Assembly: GCA_016859345.1 (NCBI GenBank)
Contig: CM029115.1
Location: 16,322,001-16,386,000 of the forward strand
Length of the DNA stretch: 64,000 nucleotides
Direction of reading: 5' to 3'
Origin: Istiophorus platypterus
Taxonomy: Eukaryota > Chordata > Actinopteri > Istiophoriformes > Istiophoridae
Every line of letters begins with the position of its first letter. The first letter of the stretch is position 1. Of the stretch, positions 1 to 11,599 are shown piece by piece. The position numbers and the translations under genes are program-made. Under the pieces are notes generated by a model. It was not told where the DNA came from. It ran no database searches and saw nothing but the letters and a program-made list of their open reading frames with translations.

Positions 1-78
1 TGTTTTTAACTTTGGGATTGTTGTGTAATGTCTGCACAGGAGGCCATAAGCTGCATGCTCCCATTGAATTTTACCTAC

Positions 79-3000
79 CTGAGACTGAAGAACATCGAAG
101 GCCTGGAGGGGTTGGTGGTCCACAAAGGAGCTCCAGATGTGTGGCTGTGCAGCAGGGTGTGAGACTTGGGCAGTGCAGATGGTTAACGGGTCAAATCCCG
201 AGGAGGAGCCTCCACCTCCCAGGCTGACCAGCTCCTCAGACCCCACAGGAGGAAGGCTCTCGCCGAACCATAAAGTTGTACTGCTAGCATTACTGTTATT
301 GTTGTTGTTAGCGTTGGCATTAAACGGACAGGTTGGGTTGAAATCTGCCATCCGGTTACCGTTCCCACTGCCGTAGAAAGAATCGGCTGAGCTGGAGCCG
401 CTGCCCAGGGAACTGGAGCTGTCGTTGCAGTAGTTGGAAGACATCCTGACACCACTGTTAATATTGCTATTGATTCGCTGAGTACCGTTGATGGTCATCG
501 GCAGCAGGCCACCACTACGACCCGGTGATGATGCACTTGCATGAAGCCAGCCAGCCTCCCCCAGCCCGACCGGTGTTGCAGAACTCTCAAAGCTGACGTC
601 TGTTCCGTTGAACTGAAAGTCATTGTTGTCCACACCTGGAGCCTCAGTGCCCCCACAGGTTCCAGTGCGGAGGGCAATGTGTGCCTCGATCTCCTCCCTC
701 GCCCGGTCCACATTCTCTGGCATCCCGGTGACCTCGAACACGGGCTCTTTGTCTCGACTCGGTGTCACAATGTAGGTGTGGGTCTGTTGCTGAATCCGTT
801 TGATGGTTGCTCCTGAAAGAAATAACCAGATTGAGATCATTATACTTAAACACTTGTCAGTTGAACACTAAGTCAAAAAAAAAACAAAAAAAAAACGCAC
901 TGGTCACACAGCTACATCAGTGTCACAAGTACATCATTGACATTAGTTTGACATGTGTGACCGAAACTAGACAGATTTTTAGTTTAAATAAAAATCTGTC
1001 TATCACAATAGAAAGAAAATATATACAAATTGAGTTTAACAAATTAAATACAATAATTGCAGACAAGACAATATAATTCTTGCCCATGAATAAAGGGCTA
1101 GGAGAAAAACTGTATGACAAATATAAAGGTAAACCAGGAGTGAGAGAGAGCTGAGGTATTTAAATACAAAAACATGGTCTGTAGGGTGTGCGAGTTTTGT
1201 GATATGCCAAGTGTCCATGGTGTTTATCAGGTTGGGGATGTGGTATTTCCTTCCAGCCTTAAAATCCCTAGTAAGTCTGCCAGTGGCTGTAAAAAACTAT
1301 TCTAATGCCTTGTGAGTAGTGATGCTCTCTGGCCTGTGGCATTTCAGGTTGTATCCTGATTTCTTCCACCTGAATACAGAGATTGAACTGGGTGATGTGG
1401 GTCACTGAAGATGCTCCGTGTTTTTCATCCTGCAGTATTGTGGGTGAATGTCCATGCTGGGGAGGTCAGAGCTGATGACTTTTCTGTAGTCTTGAGATTT
1501 TGTCTTAGCCTGGGTGGTGAAACTGTGATGCCGCGGGTGAGAAAACTTTCAGTGAGACCTCTGTAGGCCTGAGTGATGGGCTAACACCTGAGTCCAGCCT
1601 TCTTCAGCAGCCTGAGGAGGTAAAACTGTTGCTGTGCTTTCTTCACTGTTGGGAGTTGTTTCTGTCCTAGTGCTGCCAAAACTGGCCAACATTTACATTT
1701 AATTATTCCTTCTAAAATAAATGAATAAGTCTGGATAATTTAAATATCTAATTTTGTGCACTATATCCTTAAGAGGGAAATCCAATACAACCAGAGACAA
1801 CTACTTGAGAACATATGTCAGAGATGTGTACCCTCAAGCACAACACTAGAATGCTAAGCTAACTGTAGCTTACGTCGCTTTTACACATCTTTATCTTGAG
1901 GTTGTACATTTTTACCATCTACTGACCAAAATCTGAAGTATTTCCAAACAGGGCTTGTGCAAATCACTCTCTGGGGCCGAGGTGGGTTTTGAAAACTCTG
2001 CCAACATTAACACATGGTTGGTGAATTATTTGCTCATTTCAGCTTGACCTACATTTAATTTTTAATCAATGTGACATTGTGTGACGCCCTTAAAAACCGG
2101 TTTGTGTGTGCGTGTGTGTGCGCGCGCCCTCTCCTCAAGGTTACAGAGAAATTTTGGGAAGGTGTCTGTTCAGTCTGTCCAAACTGTTGAGGTTGTCTAG
2201 TAGGGTAGTGTCTCTTCTATCCTGTTTGATTGGATTCCCTACCACACACTACATATATTATCCAAGTGCAAGATGCACTTATTATTTTAGGAATGTGCCC
2301 TTTTTGTAGCTCTGATGAAGTTCTGTAGTTCATATCAGGCACCCTTGTACGTCATGATGTCCCAACTTGGAAGCTGCACGCCATTTCCTCATATTCATAC
2401 ATATATGCACATAGAAACAATACAAACCGCTAACAAGGGGGCACAGATGGGAATGCAACAGTTAATATAACTATAGTCTATATGTAATCGCAAATACCAT
2501 TTGTGGCCTGCTTAAAATGGTCATGTCTGTAGCCTTTAGGCAGTCATGCAGGTCTGCCAGTGCACTGTCAGTCCATATCTTAACCGCTCTAACTTTGACT
2601 GGAATAGCTCTCAGCCTCATGGTGCAGTTGTGTTACAACAGAATTGCCATGTGGTACCAGACTTAAAGTCAGCAGTATATGCATTCCTTCTGTTATTGTA
2701 GCAGTAGTCCATGGTGTTGTTTCCTCTGGTGGGGAAATGAAAAAACTGGCTGGGTTTTGGTATACTTTTCCAGTGATTAAAATTCCCAAACACACCAGAG
2801 CAGCACTCGGTTAACTATTCCTATGTCCACTGTGTTAAGGACTCACCGGGGCATCCTCTGTCTGAACCATGTTTCAGAAACAAAATAGTGAAAACTGTCC
2901 TAAATATACCTTTGTGTGGCCATCAGGCAGAGGAGGTTCTCCATTAATGAACCAGTATGAACAGGTTGGCCTTTCCCTGCTAACCAGGCGCTGGAGTCTC

Positions 3001-6000
3001 CATTCAGTACCTCCCTGCCTCCCCAGCCTCCCCACCTTCAACACCAGCCTCTGGTTGCCAGGAAAGCCCCCTGCTTCAGCCAGGCTCACCATCACTCCAG
3101 CATGGCAACAAACCCAAGCAATGAGTCAAGCACACCAAGAGTAAACATCCCTTGTGACCCTGTACACCTAGTTGTTTTAAAGTCGCCCGATCATACTTAA
3201 CATGAGCCCTTATGTATTGCATAATGTTGCACATACTGAAGCATCATCTTTTAAGTATGTAGAACAATGGATGTGTTAAATTTCCTTTTGACACAAGGCT
3301 CCCATTAAAAAAAATAAAGCACAAATAAATCCTGGAGACCATTCACAAAATTATTGTGCCACAATTAACAAGCAAGTATCGAATAATGTATTTCAATGCT
3401 TGTAAACACTGAATATTAAAATTTCACATGGCTTATGTGTGTGGCACAGCATTTCCTCACTATTTTCAAATTTATCATCATTTGATTTTTACCTCACCCC
3501 CTCAAGTCTAATGGCACATGGTTGAGAACTGCTGCAGTGCAATTTACAAATCAATCCCAGGACTTACTGACACTAAGGTGGTAATGTCAATAGGGCAATG
3601 GGTTAAAGACTCACAAAGTGTAACCTTCTGGGGTAGGGATGAGAATATTTAAACTCTGAGATGCTGTAAGTTACTTAAGACCCACTAGGTCATCCAATAG
3701 ACAATCAACAATTTCCTTAACATACACGAAACGAAAAGCGCTTACATATAGCATATCACAGTATTTTGGATCATTTTAGTTGGAACAAAAGCGCAATACT
3801 TTCGCAGTAAAAAATGAAATAAACAAAATCACTTTTTTGGAGTTGACTATTCCTATTGCCTAACATTCATACTTAAACATATTTTAAATATTTTGCCACT
3901 GTAGATACTCATTGTTCCTTACGTTGTGTAAAAAAAAAATTCTAAAAACTTAATATACCGCGCAAATACAGTTTCTTTCTTCATGTTGAGCCTGATTTCA
4001 CTGGCACCTTAATCAGTCTGATGAGGAAGTGAAACTTTTTCTGCTGTTATGAAACCCATAATTTGTCTTTGGTTTACTTTGGGGAACACCTGTCTAGAAT
4101 TGTGTTCGCTACTGTTGTTCAAACTTCTTGTTTTCCCACTCCCACACACACACATAAAAAAAAAAAAAAAAAAAAAAAATCCATCACTTAAACAAATTAC
4201 AATGCAGAAATTATTTGAACACTCCTTGCAACAGAAAGTCTGGCAACAGGAATAAAAATCATTTATCTGAAGAAGAATGAACTAAAGACGCACCTTTGGG
4301 ACCCACAACCAGTCCAACAACACGATAGGGTACCCGCACCTGTAGGGGTGAAATGACACAGGGTAACTATATATATAGTTCAAATGATAAACACTACCAA
4401 AAACATAAAACAAAGAAAGCCTCCTTTATAAGAAAACGGTGTTTTGATTCACTTTATAAGAATGTCTGCTGTGCCTTTAACACTGAACACTTTAGTGACT
4501 TAAAATCACATGCTGGTTGACCTGAATGGTCGTCTGTCCAGGTAGAATGGGGGTCCCTGGACCGGTTACAGCAGACAGAGGGCCAGTCTTGTTTCGAGAG
4601 GCTCTGATGAGGGAGAAGTGCTCAGCTGCAGACAGGATCTCCCTCTTGGCCATGGCCACATCTTCTTTGCGCCCTGTCACGACAAAAACGGGCTGCTCAC
4701 CCCTCACTGGTGTCTTAATGTAGGTGTTGGTCTTGGCTCGAAGTGCCTTAATCTTACAGCCTGTCAGAGGAATGTTAAAGAGGTAGAAGGAAAGACAGGG
4801 GAAAGTTGGATTATTTCCAAATTAAATATTACAACATTTTGCACACATTGATACAGATACACACCGTCTCCAAACTGAATACATGAAAAAGATGAGCGCG
4901 CACGCAGTTTAATTCTCCAGGCACTAATCCCATTTCAGAGTTGCATAGCATTTAAATTAAATATTCCTTTCAGCTGAGGTCGAGAATCCAACATCATAAC
5001 CAGAACCATTTCCTGTTGATGTCAACACTGCAGTTAATGCAGCCCCCCCCCCAACTGGTCCGAAACGCGTCGTTATAAACACGCTCGCAACTACAGACTC
5101 CATCGAGTTATGTAAAGTTTATGAACATGACCGGATTAATAAAGGTGTCGGGGGGCTGAGAGCGGCCGATCGTCTTCGGTTTAACCAAGACGTCGAGAGT
5201 GTGTTTCGGCTGCTACAGCTGATGTGGCAGAGCAATGGTGACCGCCGCACCGCTCCTCGCGTTCCCCCCTCCGAGACAAAGCCAGGTCCGGGTTAGCACG
5301 ACTAAAAGAGCCGGGCTGGGGAAAGGCTCGGTTGTCGGCGAAGCACGGACGAAACGTCCATGTTACAGACGAGTCGTCGGAGCGTGGGGACTCGGAAAGG
5401 GCCCGGGGGTTGGGATGAGACTTGTGATGTAAACTTTTGTTGGGGGTTGTCGGGCGAGGGTGGTGTTGACCCAGTTAGGGAGGAATGCTAAGCTAGCTGG
5501 TTCTAAGCTAACACTTTTGTAGCCGAAAACGCTAAAAAAAAAAAAACCTAAAAAAAAAACGACGGTTCGGTTTAATCACACGTTTTTCATAATTCAACTG
5601 TGCAAAAACAGTCACGTGTCCTATATGAAAAATATTCTAACTTACTTGGGTGATTATGTAAAATAGCGGACACCCGTTAGTGCTACTGCAAGTGACAACA
5701 ATAAGTTACCTGTTAGCTAACGCCAGTCCTCGTAAAATTAGCTGTAATTTAGCAACATGTTGTAACACAACTTTTCATTTTCCTGCTATTTGAACCTCAT
5801 GGCGCAATCGGTTTGATAAAATGTGCCGCCCTGCTTCTTCTCCGGTCATATTTTACTTTGCATTACTTTTACCGCTGCCCGGGCTCTCTCTTCCCCCCCA
5901 AGTTTCCACCCAAACTCCATTTGCAAACTTTAGCTCTTGAATCCGAGCAAAAAAACCATGCGACACACGGTAACGACTCACCCTGTCTGCCCACGATCTC

Positions 6001-6657
6001 CGCTACGTGCTCGGAGCTCGGCACGGCCACGCACTCGGTCGTGTTGACGCTCTTTCGCCGGGTCAACAGCGACGGCTCGGCCTCGTAGCCCGACTCTCCG
6101 TACACGCCGGACGGCAGCATCGCCATGCTGGTGGCCGGCGTTAGGGCGCTGCCGCCGACCCCGGTATCATCCCCCTCTTCTCCGTTGTACAACAAGACCG
6201 TCTCGAGGTGCGGCGGCTCCATCCTGGACGGCATCACGGAGCCACCCGGCCCCGACGGGAGCTGCTGGTGGCGGTGGGCCTGCGCTAGCAGCGAGCCACC
6301 GGCGCTACCCGAGGAGTCGGCGGCGGCGGCGGCGGCGGCGGCGCCGCCAACCTCCGGCTCTTCGTCCTCAAGCGCCGACGTTGTGTTGACTTCATCCCCC
6401 GAGGGCGGCCGATGCAGAGGCAGGGGCTTCAGGTCTAGCACCGTACCGAGCAGGCTGAAGTGAGAGACCGCGGGAAGCTGGTGGAGGTGGTGGTGTTGGT
6501 GGTGGTGGTGGTGAAAGGAGAGGCTTTCGTCACCTTGTTCGTGGCTCTGGGCGCCGTGGTGCTCTTCGAGGCCCATACCGGCGAAAGCGTGCACCAGCGG
6601 CGGCGGGACCTCGGACTCACCCTCGTCGGCCTCCAGTAAAGACGTGCTACTGGGCAT
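79..6657 (-). CDS. mex3c: MEX3-family KH/RING RNA-binding protein (mex3c-like), 3' end outside window
   Basis: MEX3 proteins bind mRNA through two KH domains and carry a C-terminal RING E3 domain. Coding exons (minus strand): 6657-5982, 4760-4522, 4339-4294 (a 46-nt microexon) and 812-79; all joins keep frame, giving 565 codons so far. Residues 1-205 are low complexity: a His-rich run at 49-59 and an Ala run encoded by a GCC repeat. KH1 follows a KSVNTTEC motif and has loop GRQG (223-226). KH2 has loop GPKG (318-321) after VRVPYRVVGLVV. The linker NGTDVSFE, the SSSSLGSGS stretch and WFGESLPPVGSEEL favour MEX3C over MEX3A, B or D. At 78 a good donor (CAG then GTAGGT) follows in phase, so I infer that the RING exon lies left of the window; an open frame does run on to base 1. 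The start has a clear N-terminal MPSS as in other MEX3 proteins. Family is certain, paralogue less so. Confidence 0.85.
1230..1690 (-). mobile_element. LINE (non-LTR retrotransposon) relic inside mex3c intron 3
   Basis: The minus strand over about 1600-1668 reads VKKAQQQFYLLRLLKKAGL. This resembles the conserved KKAQQRLYFLRxLKK motif of LINE reverse-transcriptase proteins of the L2/Rex/CR1 type, which I recall from memory. The stretch down to about 1230 has the flavour of the rest of such an ORF but with stops and frame changes, so only a degraded piece remains. No element ends or target-site duplications were identified. The family assignment is tentative; the RT origin is fairly safe. Confidence 0.6.
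4156..4179. repeat. Poly-A run after a short CA stretch, mex3c intron 3
   Basis: 24 consecutive A preceded by a short (CA)n at 4143-4154. In the minus-strand gene this reads as a T tract about 130 bases from the acceptor-side end of the microexon. It may be the tail of an old retroposed element, but no body is recognisable. Confidence 0.6.
4294..4339 (-). other. mex3c: 46-nt microexon of mex3c encoding the KH2 GxxG-loop strand
   Basis: The 46 bases encode VRVPYRVVGLVVGPK plus the first base of the next Gly (residues 306-321). It is flanked by acceptor CCCCTACAG and donor G/GTGCGT, with phase 0 on entry and phase 1 on exit. The 182-nt intron before it (4340-4521) and the 3481-nt intron after it (813-4293) both obey GT-AG. 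Skipping it would delete the KH2 core and shift the frame. Confidence 0.85.
6317..6346. repeat. GGC/GCC trinucleotide repeat encoding the Ala tract of mex3c
   Basis: Nine or ten GGC-type triplets in a row; read on the minus strand they give a run of nine Ala in the N-terminal disordered region. Pure triplet runs like this vary in length between individuals, and the N-termini of MEX3 paralogues are rich in such tracts. Confidence 0.85.
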
Positions 6658-6659
6658 GA

Positions 6660-6960
6660 TGTAGAACTTTTTATAATATCACCGTTAAACGGGGATCAGA
6701 TTACGAATAACCAACGGGATTTGTTTCGGTTTACACACACACACACACAAAAAAAAAAAAATTAAAAAGCGACCAGCGCCTGTCGGTTTAAACGTGAGGC
6801 GTTTTGTTTTGTCTCTCCGGCCCCATGTAGCCTCCCTGCGCGCCGCGATCTCGCGTCGCCTCTTCACGCGAGACTTGAGTACGCGGCCCGCTCTCAGCGA
6901 GGAATATCGCGCCCTTACGTCACGTCACGTCACGTCGCCCTCCGGCGTGATAGGAACGAA
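6660..6960 (-). promoter_or_regulatory. CpG-rich promoter / 5' UTR region of mex3c
   Basis: Directly upstream of the mex3c start codon, CpG density is high from about 6820 to 6950 (CGCGCCGCGATC, GCGCCC), matching the CpG-rich first exon. It includes a (CA)n/poly-A stretch at 6732-6761 and the ACGTC array described separately. The transcription start cannot be placed from sequence alone. Confidence 0.6.
6915..6936 (-). promoter_or_regulatory. Tandem ACGTC array (CRE/ATF-like sites)
   Basis: Four perfect head-to-tail copies of the 5-mer ACGTC (6917-6936), preceded by TT so that TTACGTCA is formed at 6915-6922. On the minus strand this is a series of TGACGT motifs, the core bound by CREB/ATF and related bZIP factors. 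It lies about 260 bases upstream of the mex3c ATG. Confidence 0.55.
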
Positions 6961-8930
6961 AACAGGAGAGGGTGCGGCGATGGTGTGTGTGGGGGGGGGG
7001 CACTGTTGGTTCAGCCTATAAACGACGGCCGTGCATGGGCATCGCGTTTTGGTTCGGTGTGAACAAGCAGAGCCGGCATAGAGACGGGTCTTCCCAACTG
7101 GGAAAATAGCGGGATCTCTTTTTTAAAGGGGAGCTTGTGTTGTGGGGGTCAGCCTTGCATGCAAACTGTAGAGAGGATCCTCAGCAGGGACAGCGTCGTG
7201 GTAATGGTTTATTATAGCATGTTACTACATCCGCAGCCGTGCTGCTGCCATGGGTTACACGGCCCCGGGACCGAATTCATGAGTCCTCAGAATAGACCTG
7301 TTGTGGAATTTAAACTAGATTAAGTGAGCTTAGACAGAGGTCGTGTACTCATCCGACCCCTTACGAGCTACCGCCACAGCTGTATGCTCAGGCCATAAAA
7401 AAAAGGGTGCAAAGATGCTGTTCCTCTGCAACAAGGAACTATTTTAAAAACAACTGAGTGGGACCAGAGCTTTACAGGAAAAAAGAAAATCTATAACTGA
7501 CTCTTGAGGACAATGCAATCAAATACAAGAGCTAGCTCTCAGGGAGTTGATTGAGAGATTGTCCATTCACATAAAGAAACTGGCTCCAATTCCAACTCTA
7601 AAAGCAAGCTGGAGAAGCCTGACAGTGCTCATTTTAAGTGACTCTGTGGTGGCAACAACCATGCAGTGGTCTGCTGGACAAGTGGTATCTCAGGTGCACA
7701 AAGATATAGAGACTGGAATACATAAGGACAGCCAGCTCTCCCCTGAGTTGTCTGATGGTCTCCGTGACATTTGTTCACTACTGCAGCTCCTTTATCACTG
7801 CTTCTGGAAGGCACTGTTCTCAGTTGTCCAAAATAATCCAAGCATGCAGAGTAAATCAGTCACTTCATAAAGGTAACGCTGGGTATTTTGCTATTGCACC
7901 CAGGGGTGAAGTATTGAGGGGAATAGTGGAACATAAGGCCCAGAGATGGGGAGAGGCATCAATAGCCTGGAATTAAAAGTTTGTTTTTATCTGCAATTTG
8001 GAATTTTATCTTTTTAGCATTATAAGTAAACTACTACTGTTGGGTGAGTATATTTTTGGTGGACAATTTCATGTACTGGCAACAAAATTTTGTCTTACGT
8101 GTGGGTTAGTCTGCCCCTGCAGTATTAGGGAACTGAAAGAGAAAAGAAAATTAGGAAAGACAGAAAAAATAGGGAGAGGAACTGTTGAAAATTTTCTCCT
8201 AAAAAAAAGAATTTCATTGAGTTTCAGAATTGTTTCATATATTTTTAATTAAACACAGCATCCTTTCTCAAAGTAGGAGCTACAACAAGAACACCCCCCC
8301 CCCCCCGAAATATGACCAGAATTCAGGTTATTCAGACTTTCACTACAGGTACTTGTTTCCTCGTTTATTTGGTTATTTGTTCAAGTGTGACAATTGGACG
8401 TATTAATAGGGGAAGGAGGGCTCACTGAGGCTGCATATGTACAGGGCCCAATTTTTTTGTGCTACACCACTGATTGCATGACACACACTTCCTGTAGCCA
8501 TTATCGTTGGTATCCTGCACAAAATCTTTAGTAGAATATAGAAAATGCATAAATATAGTAAATACTAAAAATAGTATTTTTTTTTTTGCTCATGGCCACA
8601 GACATCTCACAGGTTTCCAAATGAACCATCAATTCTTGGGAATACGTCCCTTTATATATATATATATATATATATATATCATTAGTCCTTACATTATCTT
8701 GGGCATTGCGTCATAACTTGAGGCTGTATAACGAGAGATGGTGATTGCGACTGTGGACCTCTGCAGGTGTCACAACTGCAATCGTTCGTGTTAATCCAGA
8801 TGCATTTTCCGCTACAACAGTCTTTTATTAAGCGCATTGTATCGTGTAGACTTCCTGAAACGGGACTTTTAGGTGTAGTGTCACACTTCAGTTATGAGCC
8901 ACGTTGGATTGGATTGAGAAAAAAAAAAAG
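6961..8930. other. Intergenic stretch between mex3c and tmed7
   Basis: No supported gene. Small open frames here (for example 7547-7870) begin at non-ATG codons and show no known domain. Contents recognised: a 14-base poly-C at 8293-8306 and a (TA)n run at 8652-8679. The boundary between the mex3c neighbourhood and the tmed7-fem1c-ccdc112-pggt1b block must fall in this stretch or at its edges. Confidence 0.6.
8652..8679. repeat. (TA)n microsatellite
   Basis: About 14 TA units without interruption. Confidence 0.85.
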
Positions 8931-8939
8931 GAGATACGT

Positions 8940-9102
8940 GAACTATGTGGACGTGGCCCACGTGACCCGCAAAGCCCCTCCCCCCGTCCTTCCCTGAGCA
9001 ATGAGAGCGAGAACGGGGCGGGCCTTCGCCGGTGGCAGCCAATCGCCCGTCACGCTTGTGATACGTTACTTGGAATTAGTCGCATCCGGGTGAGCGTCCG
9101 AG
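8940..9102 (+). promoter_or_regulatory. tmed7 promoter and probable noncoding first exon
   Basis: The region turns CpG-rich and carries, in order, GGACGTGGCC and CCCACGTGACC (an E-box CACGTG next to an ACGTGG core), a GGGGCGGGCC Sp1-type box at about 9015 and CCAAT near 9040. A strong donor (GAG then GTGAGTAG) ends a probable 5' UTR exon at 9102, and a matching acceptor TTTCGGCAG sits at 9417, implying a 315-nt intron in the 5' UTR just before the coding exon. Confidence 0.6.
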
Positions 9103-9471
9103 GTGAGTAGCTAATCCCGACCGAGACAAAAATAATGAATTAAGAAATGTTAACGGTAGAATTTACTTAAACTCGTAAGACGCGGATGCGCCGATAATGT
9201 ACAAAGACAGAAGATATAGGAAAATTTAAAAAAAAATCGCACCTGGCTTTTTTATCTCTCACACATATACCGTAGCCATCTAGCTAGTTAGCCATAAGCT
9301 AACACCTTGTCGCTAATATCGATGTCCGGGTTTGCATTCTCACAATTTTTGTCTCTTTTTTTAATCCACCTTAGACGTTGACTGTAGTTTCACGTTTGTT
9401 CGTGTTTATTTCGGCAGGTCCGCACAGGTTTATTTTTTTTACTTGGAAGCTGCTGGCTCTTAGTCTTGAGG

Positions 9472-11599
9472 ATGTACGGCTCCTTTCGGACGCTGCTGCA
9501 GGTGCTGTGGGCCCAGCTGCTCTGGGGGTGGGCGCTTAGCTCCGAGCTAACCTTCGAGCTGCCAGACAACGCTAAGCAGTGTTTCTACGAGGATATCATC
9601 ATCGGCACCAAGTGCACACTGGAGTTTCAGGTGCGGGAGCCTTCTTTTAATCAATCTAATACAAAGTGGTACATTTCTAATAGTTGAATAGAATCCAGAC
9701 TTCTCTCTCGAAGGCATTGTCTAAGATTAACACCAAAGCTAGGAGCAACGTAATGTTTTTTACACACACAGGACTCGTCTGATTTTCCCACAGTATTTTC
9801 TGATGGTCAAATACATAAATAAGTCAATCGTAAATACATACAACTACTGCTGCTACTGCTACTACTGCTTTACGCATTAGGCATTCAGACTCTTAATGCA
9901 TAAGCTGTTGTTTTCTCAAACAGGTAGATTTTGTCCACACAAGTAAAATTTCTGTCTCTAAGGGTGACACCACCTAAATCATAATGTTGCACTAGTGAGA
10001 AAGTTGTTTTTTTTTTTCATAATATGAACCATGTGATTAATGCATATTTTCATAAAAATCTTTGATAATGGTGTTTTTTGTGATTTGTCCTATTCCTGAG
10101 TGATAATTCAAGTATTAATGATGTTGTTTGTGGTCTCTTGATAAATTTTATTGTGACATAATTATATTGATATATCATCATCCAGTTTCCATGCCTAAAT
10201 ATGATCCAAATCTGTCAAAGCTTGAGAATTTTCATATTCAATAACCTATACTTTTATAAAGTCATATGATCGCTTTCTAATAAATACTTGAAATTTTACT
10301 TTTTTAAATTTTTGGGATATAGTCATGGCATGTGTTTTGTCCATATGTTTCAGCCCTGTGTATTTTGTGTATTTACTGTTTGATAGAGTGTGTTTAATGT
10401 AAAAATATTGTCATTATTTACTGATTAAATTGTAATTGTTACGGTTCTCAGGTGGTGACTGGTGGCCATTATGATGTCGACTGTCGTTTGGAGGACCCAG
10501 AGGGCAATACTCTCTATAAGGAGATGAAGAAGCAATATGACAGCTTTACCTTCACAGCATCCAAGAATGGCACCTTCAAGTTCTGCTTCAGTAATGAGTT
10601 CTCCACCTTCACGCACAAGACAGTTTATTTTGACTTCCAGGTTGGCGATGATCCTCCACTGTTCCCCAATGAGAACAGAGTAACTGCTCTCACCCAGGTG
10701 AGTTTTTGCTTGGCTTGTGTGTGTGTGTAGACATGCACACCTATGTGCTTGCATATTTCTGTGTTAGGGATGTAATATAACACTGACATACCTCTGGCAA
10801 TCCCCAACATAGCTCCATACGTTGACTTTAAAAGACAGTTAACCTGTTATAATGACATAAACACCTGTCTGGGTGCACTTGGGACTTGTTAGTAATCTTC
10901 TGTACATGTCTGTACTGGCATCCAGAGTTTTCACCAGGATGGACATGATTATAGTTATCACCCAAAATGTCCACATCTGTCAATAATTTATTACCTGCAT
11001 TTGTTACAAATTTTATCGCTATTAACACGATGTATGAAGTTTTATATATACATTACTTTTTCACCAAACTATTATTTCTTCCTTCAGATTAACAGAAGAA
11101 GTATATTTCTTATACTTCCAATTTATGTTTTTAATCCATAAACTAACTAGACACTTGATTCCAATTTTAAATTTATGTCTCTTATTTTTGCAAGATATTC
11201 TAACGTTGGAGTTCTTTTGCTCCATGAGTACCCTTTACTTTATTAATCAAAGTGATCTCTGAAAATGTCTAGTTGGGAAGTCATAAATATCCAGCTACAG
11301 TCTAGATATCTTACACTGGTTTGTTTGGGTTTTTTGATTTTGTTTTTTTTAACCATTTCTAGATGGAATCAGCATGCGTGTCCATCCATGAGGCCCTGAA
11401 GTCGGTCATCGACTACCAAACGCATTTCCGCCTCCGTGAGGCTCAGGGACGCAGTCGGGCAGAGGACCTTAACACCCGTGTTGCATTCTGGTCCATCGGA
11501 GAAGCTATTATTCTTCTTGTGGTCAGCATCAGCCAGGTGGTCTTGCTGAGAAGCTTCTTCTCTGACAAGAAGACCACTACAACACGCGTCGGCTCATAA
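9472..11599 (+). CDS. tmed7: p24-family cargo receptor TMED7
   Basis: Type I membrane protein of the early secretory pathway; p24 proteins cycle between ER and Golgi in COPII and COPI vesicles and help package cargo. Exons 9472-9630, 10452-10697 and 11363-11599 join in frame to 213 residues. Residues 1 to about 23 are a signal peptide. The GOLD domain follows (ELTFELPDNAKQCFYED; Cys37 and Cys98 are candidate disulphide partners), with an NGT sequon at Asn92. A coiled-coil segment carries the MESACVSIHEALKSVIDYQ signature. The single membrane helix is at about 178-197, followed by a short cytosolic tail with Phe-Phe (200-201) and KK. Residues ESACVSIHEALK and the tail TTTTRVGS match TMED7 and not TMED3. 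The start is the first ATG after the signal-peptide frame opens; the upstream TTG is ignored. Confidence 0.96.

Noticed and set aside
6658..6680. TATAAAAAG on the minus strand just upstream of the mex3c ATG
   Set aside because: A start site 25-30 bases downstream would fall inside the coding sequence; it is more likely ordinary AT-rich 5' UTR.
7547..7870. 107-codon frame between mex3c and tmed7
   Set aside because: Opens at a non-ATG codon and shows no domain or conservation I can recognise.
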